Source: an uncultured Prevotellaceae bacterium | GTDB lineage: Bacteria > Bacteroidota > Bacteroidia > Bacteroidales > Bacteroidaceae | Direction: 5' to 3' | Assembly (NCBI GenBank): GCA_902769805.1 | Contig: CACXQL010000003.1 | Span: 1 to 64,000, forward strand | DNA length: 64,000 bases | Shown: positions 15,391-23,042 of the stretch, piece by piece | How the letters are laid out: the number at the start of each line of letters is the position of its first letter | How positions within the stretch are numbered: the first letter of the stretch is position 1 | Notes under the pieces: model-generated | The model's database searches: none | Told to the model about the DNA's origin: nothing | What the model saw: only the letters and a program-made list of their open reading frames with translations | Program-made: the position numbers and the translations under genes

Positions 15391-16378
15391 CAGGGGCACC
15401 TACCAATGCCGTCACACTATTGACAGGTAAGGCACCTTCAAAGCCTGGCATACGGGCAATAAGGTTGCAGAGAAGTGCCAAGGCGGCACCTGCCAGAAGT
15501 GTTCCTGGCATCAGGATGCGATGGTCGCTGCTACGGAAGATAGCGCGACAGAGATGAGGAACGGCAAGACCTATGAACATGATTGGTCCGCAATAAGCTG
15601 TGACAATGGCAACCAATACACCAGAGCAGAGGATGACCAGCATACGGGCACGACGGATATTCAATCCTAAGTTACGGGCATAGCCGTCACCTAACAACAG
15701 CAGGTTCATAGTCTTTACCAACAACATACTCATCGGCAACAGGATTGCCATCAGGACGACAAAGAGTACCATCTGGTTGCCAGAGACACGGGAGAAAGAA
15801 CCTAAGCCCCATACCACATACGCCTTGATATCCTCCTCAGCAGAGAAGAACTTCAACACACCGATGACTGCCGTAGCAAGGTAACCAATCATCACACCAA
15901 TAATCAACAGTGTGACATTACCCTTTACCTTCTGGGACACATAGAGGATGAGAGCCATGACGGCAAGGGAACCGACGATGGCAGCCACAGACATCGCCAC
16001 ATCACCGATATATCCCAGCCGACTCAGAGCGACACCACCTAAAGAACCAGACATCAAAACGACACAAGCAACACCCAAGGACGCACCGTTGGAGATACCC
16101 AACACAGAAGGACCTGCCAACGGGTTACGGAAGACTGTCTGCATCTGTAAGCCACTCACGGCAAGCCCCGCTCCAGCCACCATGGCTGTCAATGCCTGTG
16201 GCACACGTGAGCTCCAGATAATGTTACGATGTATCTCCGATACCTCCTGACTGCCCATCAGGGTAGCCACTACGTCTGAAACAGGTATCTTGACAGTACC
16301 CAATAACAGGTTGAGCACAAACAACAAAAAGATGCTCAATAACAGCAGGACGATATTGGAGAAGATGCGGTTTCTCAT
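15344..16378 (-). CDS. btuC: Cobalamin/iron-siderophore ABC transporter permease (FecCD/BtuC family)
   Basis: 344 residues, about nine or ten membrane segments. It contains the family motifs NPLAGPSVLGISNGASLG (near residue 85) and CGPIMFIGLAVPHLCRAIF (near 265), the cytoplasmic loop that contacts the ATPase. The ATG overlaps the btuF stop (ATGA), so the two are translationally coupled. With the cobalamin genes around it, vitamin B12 or cobinamide is the probable substrate. The btuD ATPase gene is not in the window. The 3' end overlaps cbiJ-cbiD convergently by 47 bases. Confidence 0.88.
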   Translation of the reverse strand: MRNRIFSNIVLLLLSIFLLFVLNLLLGTVKIPVSDVVATLMGSQEVSEIHRNIIWSSRVPQALTAMVAGAGLAVSGLQMQTVFRNPLAGPSVLGISNGASLGVACVVLMSGSLGGVALSRLGYIGDVAMSVAAIVGSLAVMALILYVSQKVKGNVTLLIIGVMIGYLATAVIGVLKFFSAEEDIKAYVVWGLGSFSRVSGNQMVLFVVLMAILLPMSMLLVKTMNLLLLGDGYARNLGLNIRRARMLVILCSGVLVAIVTAYCGPIMFIGLAVPHLCRAIFRSSDHRILMPGTLLAGAALALLCNLIARMPGFEGALPVNSVTALVGAPVIASVLFRRRQSIEE

Positions 16379-17514
16379 TTTAGCAACTGGTAGTATTTCG
16401 GTTTATAGTCTTTCTCCACCAACTCAGGATGGAAGATGGCGAGGAGGTCTTTTAACACCACATCAGGCTCTACTGGTGTCGACTCATAATAGGCAGTCTG
16501 TTTCATATTACAGTAGATGACATGTTTCTCCCTGAATGCCTTGAAGAGTTCGTTGCGAGGCTCGGAAGCCTTTAGTGCCTCATACGAGAATGTATCAGGG
16601 TAACTGTTTAGGATACGCCAATAGTCAGCATTCGCTGCCATGGCATACATCTGTTCAAACTCGATATTCGAGCCTCCCGTGTCCTCGTTCTTAATGACAT
16701 AGTCGGCACCAGCATCACGAAACAACTGAGCAAGGAAATTCTTGCCACCTACGGCATACCAGTTGCCACCATGCATCTCACCACTAAAGACAGTGGGAAG
16801 ATCTTTGACCTTTGACCTTTGACCTTTGACCTTCAGGTCATTATACCGCTGTTCAATGCCTGCAAAAAGTTCATTAGCCTCTTTCTCCTTTCCGATAAAA
16901 AGTCCCACGAACTTCACCCATTCAGCTTGTCCTAACGGGTCCAACTCCTTATATCCCAGATGGGGAATCAGAGTGATACCTGTCTCCTTAATCGCATCAT
17001 AACCGCCACGCTTGAATGGTGAGATAAAGATAACCTCTGGATTAGCAGCAAGAATCAATTCCGGATCGAAGTTTCCCTCCATGCCGATCTTCACGATACT
17101 TCCATCCTTCACCCGTTTCTTGATATCTTTGTTAAACAGGTTCTTCGTACCTGTGATACCCTTCACCACCTCATGGGCATCCAATGCCGTGAAGTTCGAG
17201 AGTTGCAACATCGTCATCACAATGGTACGCTCCACTGGAACTTCCACCTTCGTATAGCCCTCAGGAACTTTCGCATCACTGCCTTTAGGAACTAATGCAA
17301 ACTGATAACTCACTGGCATCTTGTCCTCATCTTTCTGAGGATCCTCCACGTCCACCAGTCGTACACCGTCTTCCAGATACTTCACGGAGAAACCCTTGGC
17401 ATACTTCAATGCCTCCATTCTCGGACTTTCCGTCTCTCCATTCGTTGTCTTCTTACTACCACAAGCGGTAAGGAGTCCCAAAGCTACCATTATCATGAGG
17501 AGAATCTTCTTCAT
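16375..17514 (-). CDS. btuF: Corrinoid/iron ABC transporter substrate-binding lipoprotein
   Basis: 379 residues. Lipoprotein signal MKKILLMIMVALGLLTAC gives an anchor at Cys18. The rest is a two-lobe periplasmic-binding fold: VERTIVMTMLQLSNFTAL, EVIFISPFKRGGYDAIKETG, a helical backbone LGQAEWVKFVGLFIGKEKEA, then VGGKNFLAQLFRDAGADYV. A CCTTTGA heptamer tract (16804-16832) encodes KVKGQRSKVKD in the connector before the second lobe. It follows cobQ by 17 bases and overlaps btuC. Probably supplies corrinoids to BtuC; a ferric siderophore substrate cannot be excluded from sequence alone. Confidence 0.85.
   Translation of the reverse strand: MKKILLMIMVALGLLTACGSKKTTNGETESPRMEALKYAKGFSVKYLEDGVRLVDVEDPQKDEDKMPVSYQFALVPKGSDAKVPEGYTKVEVPVERTIVMTMLQLSNFTALDAHEVVKGITGTKNLFNKDIKKRVKDGSIVKIGMEGNFDPELILAANPEVIFISPFKRGGYDAIKETGITLIPHLGYKELDPLGQAEWVKFVGLFIGKEKEANELFAGIEQRYNDLKVKGQRSKVKDLPTVFSGEMHGGNWYAVGGKNFLAQLFRDAGADYVIKNEDTGGSNIEFEQMYAMAANADYWRILNSYPDTFSYEALKASEPRNELFKAFREKHVIYCNMKQTAYYESTPVEPDVVLKDLLAIFHPELVEKDYKPKYYQLLK
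16804..16832 (-). repeat. CCTTTGA heptamer repeat inside btuF
   Basis: Four tandem TTTGACC units, in frame, encoding LKVKGQRSKVK on the minus strand. Confidence 0.8.
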
Positions 17515-17531
17515 CGTAATTATCCTATTAA

Positions 17532-19012
17532 TTAAACTTTATTTCCTAATATCCTATAGACCGCAGGGATATCCACATATCTGCGAAGATGGTCTGCCAG
17601 CCTGTCGTACTGCTGTTCCTTAAACGCTTGATAGTCAAACGACTCTTCGGTATTCACCTTGTCAGCATAGGGGCGCAACAGATAATCGACAAATGGGGCG
17701 TTGTCGAGGATGCCATGAATGTAGGTTCCAATACAACAATCTGTCATCAGTATTGCCTCGTCAGTATCGCTAACACCCTGATGTATCTCATACCCCTGAC
17801 ACTTACGACCATTGAACTCAAAGGTGACCTGACGAGTCGTTTTCTCTTTCGTGATAGTGGTATGGATAGGCAGAAGTCCAAGACCAGGCATATTGGTAAT
17901 ATCGCCTTCAAGACCATCAGGATCTTCGACTGACTGTCCCATCATCTGATAACCTCCACAAATACCTAATACTGTGATTCCACGACGACGCGCCTTGACA
18001 ATCGCTTCCGCCATTCCGTTACGTCGTAAGTGATACAGGTCGTCAATAGTTGATTTCGAACCAGGCAGGATGATGATATCTGCCTCTTCAATATCGGCAG
18101 GATTGTTTGTATAATAAAGATGTACCCGTTCATCTTGTTCCAGTTGTGACGCAAGAGCACCACAGCTATATTAACCTTCGTCCTTTGACCTTTGACCTTC
18201 GTCCTTTGACCTTTGACCTTTGACCTTAGTCCTTCAACCTTAGTCCTTAGTCCTTCGACCTTAGTCCTTTGACTCAGCGCAACACTGTCTTCCTCCTCAA
18301 TATGGATATCAGTGAAGTAAGGAACAACACCCAAGACAGGCACATGACAGAGGCCCTCGATGATTTTCACGCCTTCCTTGAACAGTTCAATGTCTCCCCG
18401 GAACTTATTGATAATAATTCCTTTAACGTGCTGACGTTCTTCTTCTGTCATCAACATGATACTGCCATACACACTCGCAAAGACACCCCCTCTGTCAATA
18501 TCTGCCACGAGAATAACATCCGCCTTCGCATACATCGCCATCGGCATATTCACCAAGTCGATTTTACGGAGATTCATTTCAGAGACACTACCCGCCCCTT
18601 CCATGACGATGGGAGAATATTTCGCGGCAAGACGGTCAAAGGCTGCATGTACCTCTCGGCGCAGCTCCTCCCTACCCTCCTGACGGAAATAACTGCCTGC
18701 CGACTGGTTGCCGACTGTTTTACCATTCAGTACTACCTGTGAGGTATGGTCTGACTGAGGCTTTAACAGAATCGGATTCATATCAGTATGACAGGGAATA
18801 CCTGCCGCCTCTGCCTGTACAGCCTGGGCACGCCCTATCTCCAATCCATCAGGAGTGGCATAGGAATTCAATGACATATTCTGTGCCTTGAAAGGTGCAG
18901 GATGATATCCATCTTGCAGGAAGATACGACAGAAGCCTGTGGCAATAATACTCTTGCCGACATCACTGCCAGTTCCTACGAACATCAGGGGGTGTAATCT
19001 TTCCTTTCCCAT
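17532..19012 (-). pseudogene. cobQ: Cobyric acid synthase, frameshifted by a small deletion
   Basis: Two frames make one CobQ. The first (19012 to about 18150) has the dethiobiotin-synthetase-like domain: MFVGTGSDVGKSIIATGFCR, APFKAQNMSLNSY, MNPILLKPQSD, VMEGAGSVSEMN, ADIDRGGVFAS. The second (to 17532) has the glutamine amidotransferase domain: IIILPGSKSTIDDL, GICGGYQMMGQ (nucleophile Cys) and GTYIHGILDN (His). Frames change at VAVVLLRH: the conserved S-N-F/Y-T-D-F-N stretch is gone and the shifted frame resumes at LEQDERVHLYYTNN, consistent with loss of about 25 bases. Just before it is a long heptamer tract (KVEGLRTKVEGLRSKVKGQ). The enzyme amidates four side chains of adenosyl-cobyrinic diamide, so the pathway would be blocked unless a second copy exists or the frame is corrected. 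Confidence 0.85.
18175..18273 (-). repeat. CCTTTGA/CCTTAGT heptamer tract inside cobQ
   Basis: About fourteen 7-base units encode (T/S)KV(K/E)G(Q/L)R repeats between the two CobQ domains. It ends about 20 bases before the frameshift. Confidence 0.85.
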
Positions 19013-19014
19013 AT

Positions 19015-19119
19015 CTATTGGAGGTACGATTGATACTCTGGTGACAGTGTGACGGTGATAGTATCATGCAGGATGGCAAGGGTGACTACCAACGTCCATG
19101 TCTGTTTCTTCCGTCTCAT
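19015..19119 (-). CDS. 34-codon leader ORF upstream of cobQ
   Basis: MRRKKQTWTLVVTLAILHDT and a TAG stop two bases before the cobQ ATG. A basic start is followed by a short hydrophobic stretch. It lies just downstream of a TACCTTTG box (19143-19150) and its tight spacing suggests translational coupling to cobQ. No family recognised; it may be a non-conserved leader peptide. Confidence 0.4.
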   Translation of the reverse strand: MRRKKQTWTLVVTLAILHDTITVTLSPEYQSYLQ

Positions 19120-19142
19120 ACTATTGTTTACATTATTTATTG

Positions 19143-19150
19143 CAAAGGTA
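19143..19150 (-). promoter_or_regulatory. -7 box for cobQ-btuF-btuC
   Basis: TACCTTTG on the minus strand, about 24 bases before the small leader ORF. No clear -33 TTG at the ideal spacing. No cobalamin aptamer was found here. Confidence 0.5.
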
Positions 19151-19204
19151 CAAAAAAAAGATTATTGACCATTGATATTTGAAATTATTTTATACTATCA
19201 CCCA

Positions 19205-20113
19205 TCAAGAAAATAACACGGCAGTGACGAGGACGACCATGATGACCTCGGCACAACGATTGATACGGACGGCACGACGCATGTCTTCCGTTGTTAATTC
19301 ACGGTCGTTGGTACCAATATAGGGTTTGTCGAACAACTCTCCGAAATAATAGTGAGGACCACCGAAACGACAATTCAAGATGGCTGCCAAAGCTGCCTCA
19401 GGATATCCACTATTGGGGGAGGCATGATGGCATCCGTTTTGCCAAACAAAACTGAAAGTTGAAAATCGAAAACTGACAATTATCATCAACAAGGCGGTGA
19501 GACGAGCAGGGATATAGTTGGCGATATCGTCAATGTGAGCCGCCCAACAACCAAAATCCTTATACCGCTCTGTCTTATAACCTATCATCGAGTCAAGGGT
19601 GTTCACCATCTTATATGCTACCATACCAGGGACACCCAACACTGCCAACCAGAACAAAGGGGCTATCACACCGTCACTAAGATTCTCTGCCAGTGTCTCT
19701 AAAGCAGCCGTACGAACCTCTTGTGCACTGAGTTCAGAAGTATCGCGCCCAACGATACGTGCCACCTGTCGTCTACCCTCTTCCAAAGAACGGTCGAGTG
19801 CCATAAACACAGCCTTTACCTCACGTATCAATGTAGTACCGGCAAGACAGAAGAAAATCAGAATTGCTTCTGCGAGGACAAGGAACGAGGAGTGAGGAGC
19901 GAGGAATGATAGTATCACGTAGGTGATGAGGTATGCAAAGGCAATGAGGAAGAGGGCGAGAAAGGCACCTTTCCACATACGAAACTTACCACAATTCAGC
20001 CACCGCTCACCACAGGCTATCATCTTGCCAAAGCCCACAACAGGATGCGGCAACCACGCCGGGTCGCCTAACAACAAGTCGAGGACATAGCCTATTGGCA
20101 AAGAAAACATCAA
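19205..20113 (-). CDS. cbiB: Adenosylcobinamide-phosphate synthase
   Basis: 302 residues, multi-spanning membrane protein. Starts LPIGYVLDLLLGDPAWLPHPVVGFGKMI, the CbiB/CobD hallmark, then SEQ blocks LAENLSDGVIAPLFWLAVLG, AYKMVNTLDSMIGYK, DDIANYIPARLTAL, and NSGYPEAALAAILNCRFGG. It attaches aminopropanol (phosphate) to adenosylcobyric acid. Two short repeat-derived insertions are visible: FRFSTFSFVWQ (19449-19480) and LAPHSSFLVLAE (19873-19911). The gene begins 3 bases after wecB-like, so cobalamin assembly is tied to an operon that otherwise has no corrin gene. Confidence 0.92.
   Translation of the reverse strand: MMFSLPIGYVLDLLLGDPAWLPHPVVGFGKMIACGERWLNCGKFRMWKGAFLALFLIAFAYLITYVILSFLAPHSSFLVLAEAILIFFCLAGTTLIREVKAVFMALDRSLEEGRRQVARIVGRDTSELSAQEVRTAALETLAENLSDGVIAPLFWLAVLGVPGMVAYKMVNTLDSMIGYKTERYKDFGCWAAHIDDIANYIPARLTALLMIIVSFRFSTFSFVWQNGCHHASPNSGYPEAALAAILNCRFGGPHYYFGELFDKPYIGTNDRELTTEDMRRAVRINRCAEVIMVVLVTAVLFS
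19449..19480 (-). repeat. TTGAAAATTG-type repeat inside cbiB
   Basis: AACTGAAAGTTGAAAATCGA followed by AAACTGACAATT, encoding FRFSTFSF. Related strings occur between genes at 20108-20125 and 3278-3297. Confidence 0.55.
19873..19911 (-). repeat. GGAGTGA-type heptamer repeat inside cbiB
   Basis: Loose 7-base units (ACGAGGAGTGAGGAGCGAGGA) encode APHSSFLVL within a membrane segment. Confidence 0.5.
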
Positions 20114-20116
20114 CTT

Positions 20117-21178
20117 TCAATTTTCAACAGAAAGAAGTATCTGTACGATACGCTCTGCAGAACGACCATCCCAACGGTCAGGCAAGGAACCTGTCTTCCA
20201 ATCACCTGCCACCATTCTACGCATGGCATCACGCAACTTGTCGGCATCCTCACCTACCAGTTCGTTAGTTCCCTGTTTCACCGTCTCAATATGTTCCGTA
20301 TAACTATTCAGCGTGATACATGGTACATGATGGAATGTGGCTTCCTCTGCCACATTACCAGAATCGGTGATAACACCTTTGGCATGAGCAATGAGATAGC
20401 CGAATTCAAGATAAGGAAGGGAGTCGAGAACCATGAACTGCGAACTACGAACTATGAGCTGCGAATTGCTGCGCAGTGGGGCTATGACAGGAATGTTGCC
20501 AGCCTCTTCACTGATGACCTGAAGCATACGCTGGAGATTCTCACTATCAGCCAGTAATACCTTGCGATTGATGGTGAATACGAGATACTGACCGTCCTCG
20601 ATACCCTCTAAGCAAGTGGGACGTTGCCAACGGTCATGGTTATAGCGCAAGGAATCCATCAGGATATTTCCAACCATATATATACGGTGCAACTCTGCTC
20701 CCTCACGTGTAGCGATACTGTTGGAACTGACACCTGCCGTAAAAAGCAAATCACTTAAACCATCAATCACCAAACGATTGATCTCCTTTGGCATTCGAAT
20801 ATCAAACGAGCGAGTGCCTGCCACCAAATGAGCCAATCGTAAACCCCGTTTCTTCGTCACGATAGCCGCTGCCATGGTCGAGGCGAGATCATCCACTACA
20901 ATGACTGTATCCGTCGCATTCCGTTCCAAATATTGCTCAAAGGCTGACATCACCCGACCCGTCAACTCATTCAGGTTCTCACAATCGACACCCAAGAATA
21001 CATCAGGACGCGGCATCTGCAGGTCGTCAAATAACGAGTCTTCCAAAGTGGAGTCATCATCCCTACCAGCATACACCAACTGGTACATGATACCGTCTGT
21101 CTTCTTGATGGCTCGTATGATTGGAGCCACCTTCACGAAATTTGGACGCGCTCCTGTAAAAAGACATATATGTTGCAT
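20117..21178 (-). CDS. UDP-GlcNAc 2-epimerase-like protein with missing catalytic residues
   Basis: 353 residues with the WecB GT-B fold: FTGARPNFVKVAPIIRAI at the N-terminus, PKEINR near 130, and a C-terminal TDSGNVAEEATFHHVPCI and RSAERIVQIL. Against E. coli WecB, the Asp of the GDT motif is kept (D97 in VVDDLAST) and Glu of PEExNR is kept (E132), but the Glu in HVEAG is Val (V119 in HLVAG) and the His of TVHRxEN is Asn (N204 in FTINRK). GG of SGG is GN. It may be a non-epimerising sugar-nucleotide binder or an altered enzyme. A repeat-derived loop (RSNSQLIVRSSQF, 20428-20468) is inserted. Only 3 bases separate it from both neighbours. Confidence 0.78.
   Translation of the reverse strand: MQHICLFTGARPNFVKVAPIIRAIKKTDGIMYQLVYAGRDDDSTLEDSLFDDLQMPRPDVFLGVDCENLNELTGRVMSAFEQYLERNATDTVIVVDDLASTMAAAIVTKKRGLRLAHLVAGTRSFDIRMPKEINRLVIDGLSDLLFTAGVSSNSIATREGAELHRIYMVGNILMDSLRYNHDRWQRPTCLEGIEDGQYLVFTINRKVLLADSENLQRMLQVISEEAGNIPVIAPLRSNSQLIVRSSQFMVLDSLPYLEFGYLIAHAKGVITDSGNVAEEATFHHVPCITLNSYTEHIETVKQGTNELVGEDADKLRDAMRRMVAGDWKTGSLPDRWDGRSAERIVQILLSVEN
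20428..20468 (-). repeat. AACTACGAACTATGA short repeat inside the wecB-like gene
   Basis: Heptamer-like units CGAACTA, CGAACTA, TGAGCTG, CGAATT encode SNSQLIVRSSQFMV. Confidence 0.6.
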
Positions 21179-21181
21179 CGT

Positions 21182-21709
21182 CTACTCTACTATAACATCC
21201 TCTTTCTTGATGAAAAGATAGTCATGACCTGTTTTCAGGACATAATAGCCCTCTACCTCATCGGCATCATACTCATCGGCAATGATAGTACCCGCCTTCA
21301 CCGTACCAAAGGGTATGAACTTAGGACCCTCATCAGCATAGTTATCGGTATAAAGAGGAGTGTATGCCCACTTGGCGATGAGCTTGGGTTTCCCATTATC
21401 GGAATACCATGTCTGATAGCCCAGATACTTATTATATACCCAGCCGTCAACATTATTATTGGACCTGACCTTGCTCCATCGTTCTCCGCTCTCCAACAGG
21501 ATGCCACGACCAAGACCATGGAACTGCAAGGGCAGCTGGTCCAAAATTTTCGCTTTGCTGGATGGACGCTCACGAATATTCAGAAAACCATCATCAGAGG
21601 TGGCATAAACGACTGTCAATACACTTGGAGTCAGTGTCTTCTGTGTATTCTGTGACCAAAGTGCGCCACAAACAAATAATGTGGCAAATAAAAACATGAT
21701 TCTTTTCAT
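21182..21709 (-). CDS. Secreted SH3-domain protein
   Basis: 175 residues. Signal peptide MKRIMFLFATLFVCGALWSQ, then a bacterial SH3 domain (about 32-95: DGFLNIRERPSSKAKILDQL, GERWSKVRS, GWVYNKYLG), the NIR-x-PS-K motif being typical. The C-terminal half (IPFGTVKAGTIIADEYD) is not recognised and ends with an acidic tail. SH3 domains of this type usually bind cell-wall peptides. It is a middle gene in the kdgK-cbiB string. Confidence 0.75.
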   Translation of the reverse strand: MKRIMFLFATLFVCGALWSQNTQKTLTPSVLTVVYATSDDGFLNIRERPSSKAKILDQLPLQFHGLGRGILLESGERWSKVRSNNNVDGWVYNKYLGYQTWYSDNGKPKLIAKWAYTPLYTDNYADEGPKFIPFGTVKAGTIIADEYDADEVEGYYVLKTGHDYLFIKKEDVIVE

Positions 21710-21735
21710 AATGGTATGATTTTATTGATTATTTA

Positions 21736-22329
21736 TTATCCAAAGACGAACCTTAACGACTCGTATAACTGCATAACTAATATATAGAAAAGGAAAACAG
21801 GAGCAGCCCAGCGAATACCATATAGCAGCGCGTTATAGACATCGGAAAGAGACTGGAAAGTGCCTGCCACTATTCCATATACTATACTGGAGGCACAGAC
21901 AGAGAATGCTGCCACTGGTATCAGACTTGCAGAGAAAGGAGAAGGAAAGAGGTCACCTGTCGCACTAAGCAGGATAGCATGAGGAATAGCTGTAAGCAAC
22001 AACATCACGACAACACATGCCAACAATACTGCCATTCCCATCCATAACGCCCTTTGGGAGCGATATGAGAGACGTGGCATCTGAGACACCTGGGTAATAC
22101 CACTGCGTAGCAGACAGCCGACGGCAATGGCTGCCAACAGCAGATAAGACAGTAGCGGAGTGGACAGTATCTTCGAGAAATGCCCCATCAACCAACGGAT
22201 GCCCTCACTCGACAGCATCGAGCGGACACCACTGGCAGGCAGGGCAGCACTAAGCAACCAAGACAGTAGCATTAGGATACCTTCTGCCAATGCTAACACA
22301 AGGGCGATATATGGTAACAGCTTCTTCAT
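21736..22329 (-). CDS. Short membrane protein resembling the N-terminus of AbgT transporters
   Basis: 197 residues, about five membrane segments. VRSMLSSEGIRWLMGHFSKI followed by LLSYLLLAAIAVGCLLRSGI resembles the NLLSxEGIRWxL...LGVVLVAMLGVGxAExSGL block near the start of AbgT-family p-aminobenzoyl-glutamate transporters, which are about 500 residues long. Here only about the first third is present and the rest is different. The ATG overlaps the response regulator stop. It may be a regulator-associated membrane sensor, not a transporter. Confidence 0.55.
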   Translation of the reverse strand: MKKLLPYIALVLALAEGILMLLSWLLSAALPASGVRSMLSSEGIRWLMGHFSKILSTPLLSYLLLAAIAVGCLLRSGITQVSQMPRLSYRSQRALWMGMAVLLACVVVMLLLTAIPHAILLSATGDLFPSPFSASLIPVAAFSVCASSIVYGIVAGTFQSLSDVYNALLYGIRWAAPVFLFYILVMQLYESLRFVFG

Positions 22330-23042
22330 TCCATGTCTGGCATCAGATTATCGATGTCCAGTATACGCAGTTCAAGTGCACGAACTACTAAACGGGTGGC
22401 ATTGACACTCTCTCCATTAGGAAACAGTTTGTGCACTAACTCGTTCTGACGCTTCTCCAGACTCTTCACGCCAAAGGGCATACCACGTAGATTTGTGATC
22501 TGCTCCTTCGTATAACCCAATGCCAGATGGCGGAGAAAACGCTCATCATACTCGTCTATTTCATAGTTGACGAGAGCCTCCTGACGTGCCAGCTGGGAAG
22601 AGACTGCAGACTTGAAACGCTCTACTATCTTCTTCAGTATCGGTTCGTTGAACACCAGCTGTTTACCTTCCATTACAGCACGTACATCCGCACGTGTCAA
22701 CATCTCACCACTCTTCAGAATGATACCGTCGGCTCCAGCATCCAGGACGTCAACCCATAGTTTTTCGTTCAGGATCTCACCAGTGAATATCAATACCTTC
22801 ACTTGTGGGTATGTCTCCTTGGTATGACGACAGATCTCAACGCCAATGGTAGTAGAGCCACCCAATCCAAGATCCAGTAACACGAGGTCAGGTTGTTGTT
22901 GTTTGATGAGTTTCCAATAGGAAGTCTCATTGTTTGCCGTACCAATGACTTCCGCTTCAGGGATATCATGACGGACAATACCTTCCGTTCCTTTCAGTTC
23001 CAAGGGAACATCCTCTACAATAATCAGTTTAAAGTTTTCCAT
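22326..23042 (-). CDS. Response regulator (REC plus LuxR-like C-terminus)
   Basis: 238 residues. Residues 1-about 130 form a receiver domain: acidic [10 protein letters not shown], phospho-accepting Asp in LVLLDLGLGG (about residue 57), T in LIFTGE, and K in IILKSGE. The C-terminal part (about 165-225) looks like a helix-turn-helix: LRHLALGYTKEQITNLRGMPFGVKSLEKRQNELVHKLFP (first and last parts shown, LuxR-like). It overlaps the upstream sensor gene by 14 bases, so the two make a two-component pair. Target genes are not known; the same operon carries KDG genes and cbiB. Confidence 0.85.
   Translation of the reverse strand: MENFKLIIVEDVPLELKGTEGIVRHDIPEAEVIGTANNETSYWKLIKQQQPDLVLLDLGLGGSTTIGVEICRHTKETYPQVKVLIFTGEILNEKLWVDVLDAGADGIILKSGEMLTRADVRAVMEGKQLVFNEPILKKIVERFKSAVSSQLARQEALVNYEIDEYDERFLRHLALGYTKEQITNLRGMPFGVKSLEKRQNELVHKLFPNGESVNATRLVVRALELRILDIDNLMPDME

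Noticed and set aside
19015-19150. Second cobalamin riboswitch before cobQ
   Set aside because: None of the aptamer blocks, including the B12 box, is present in this gap.
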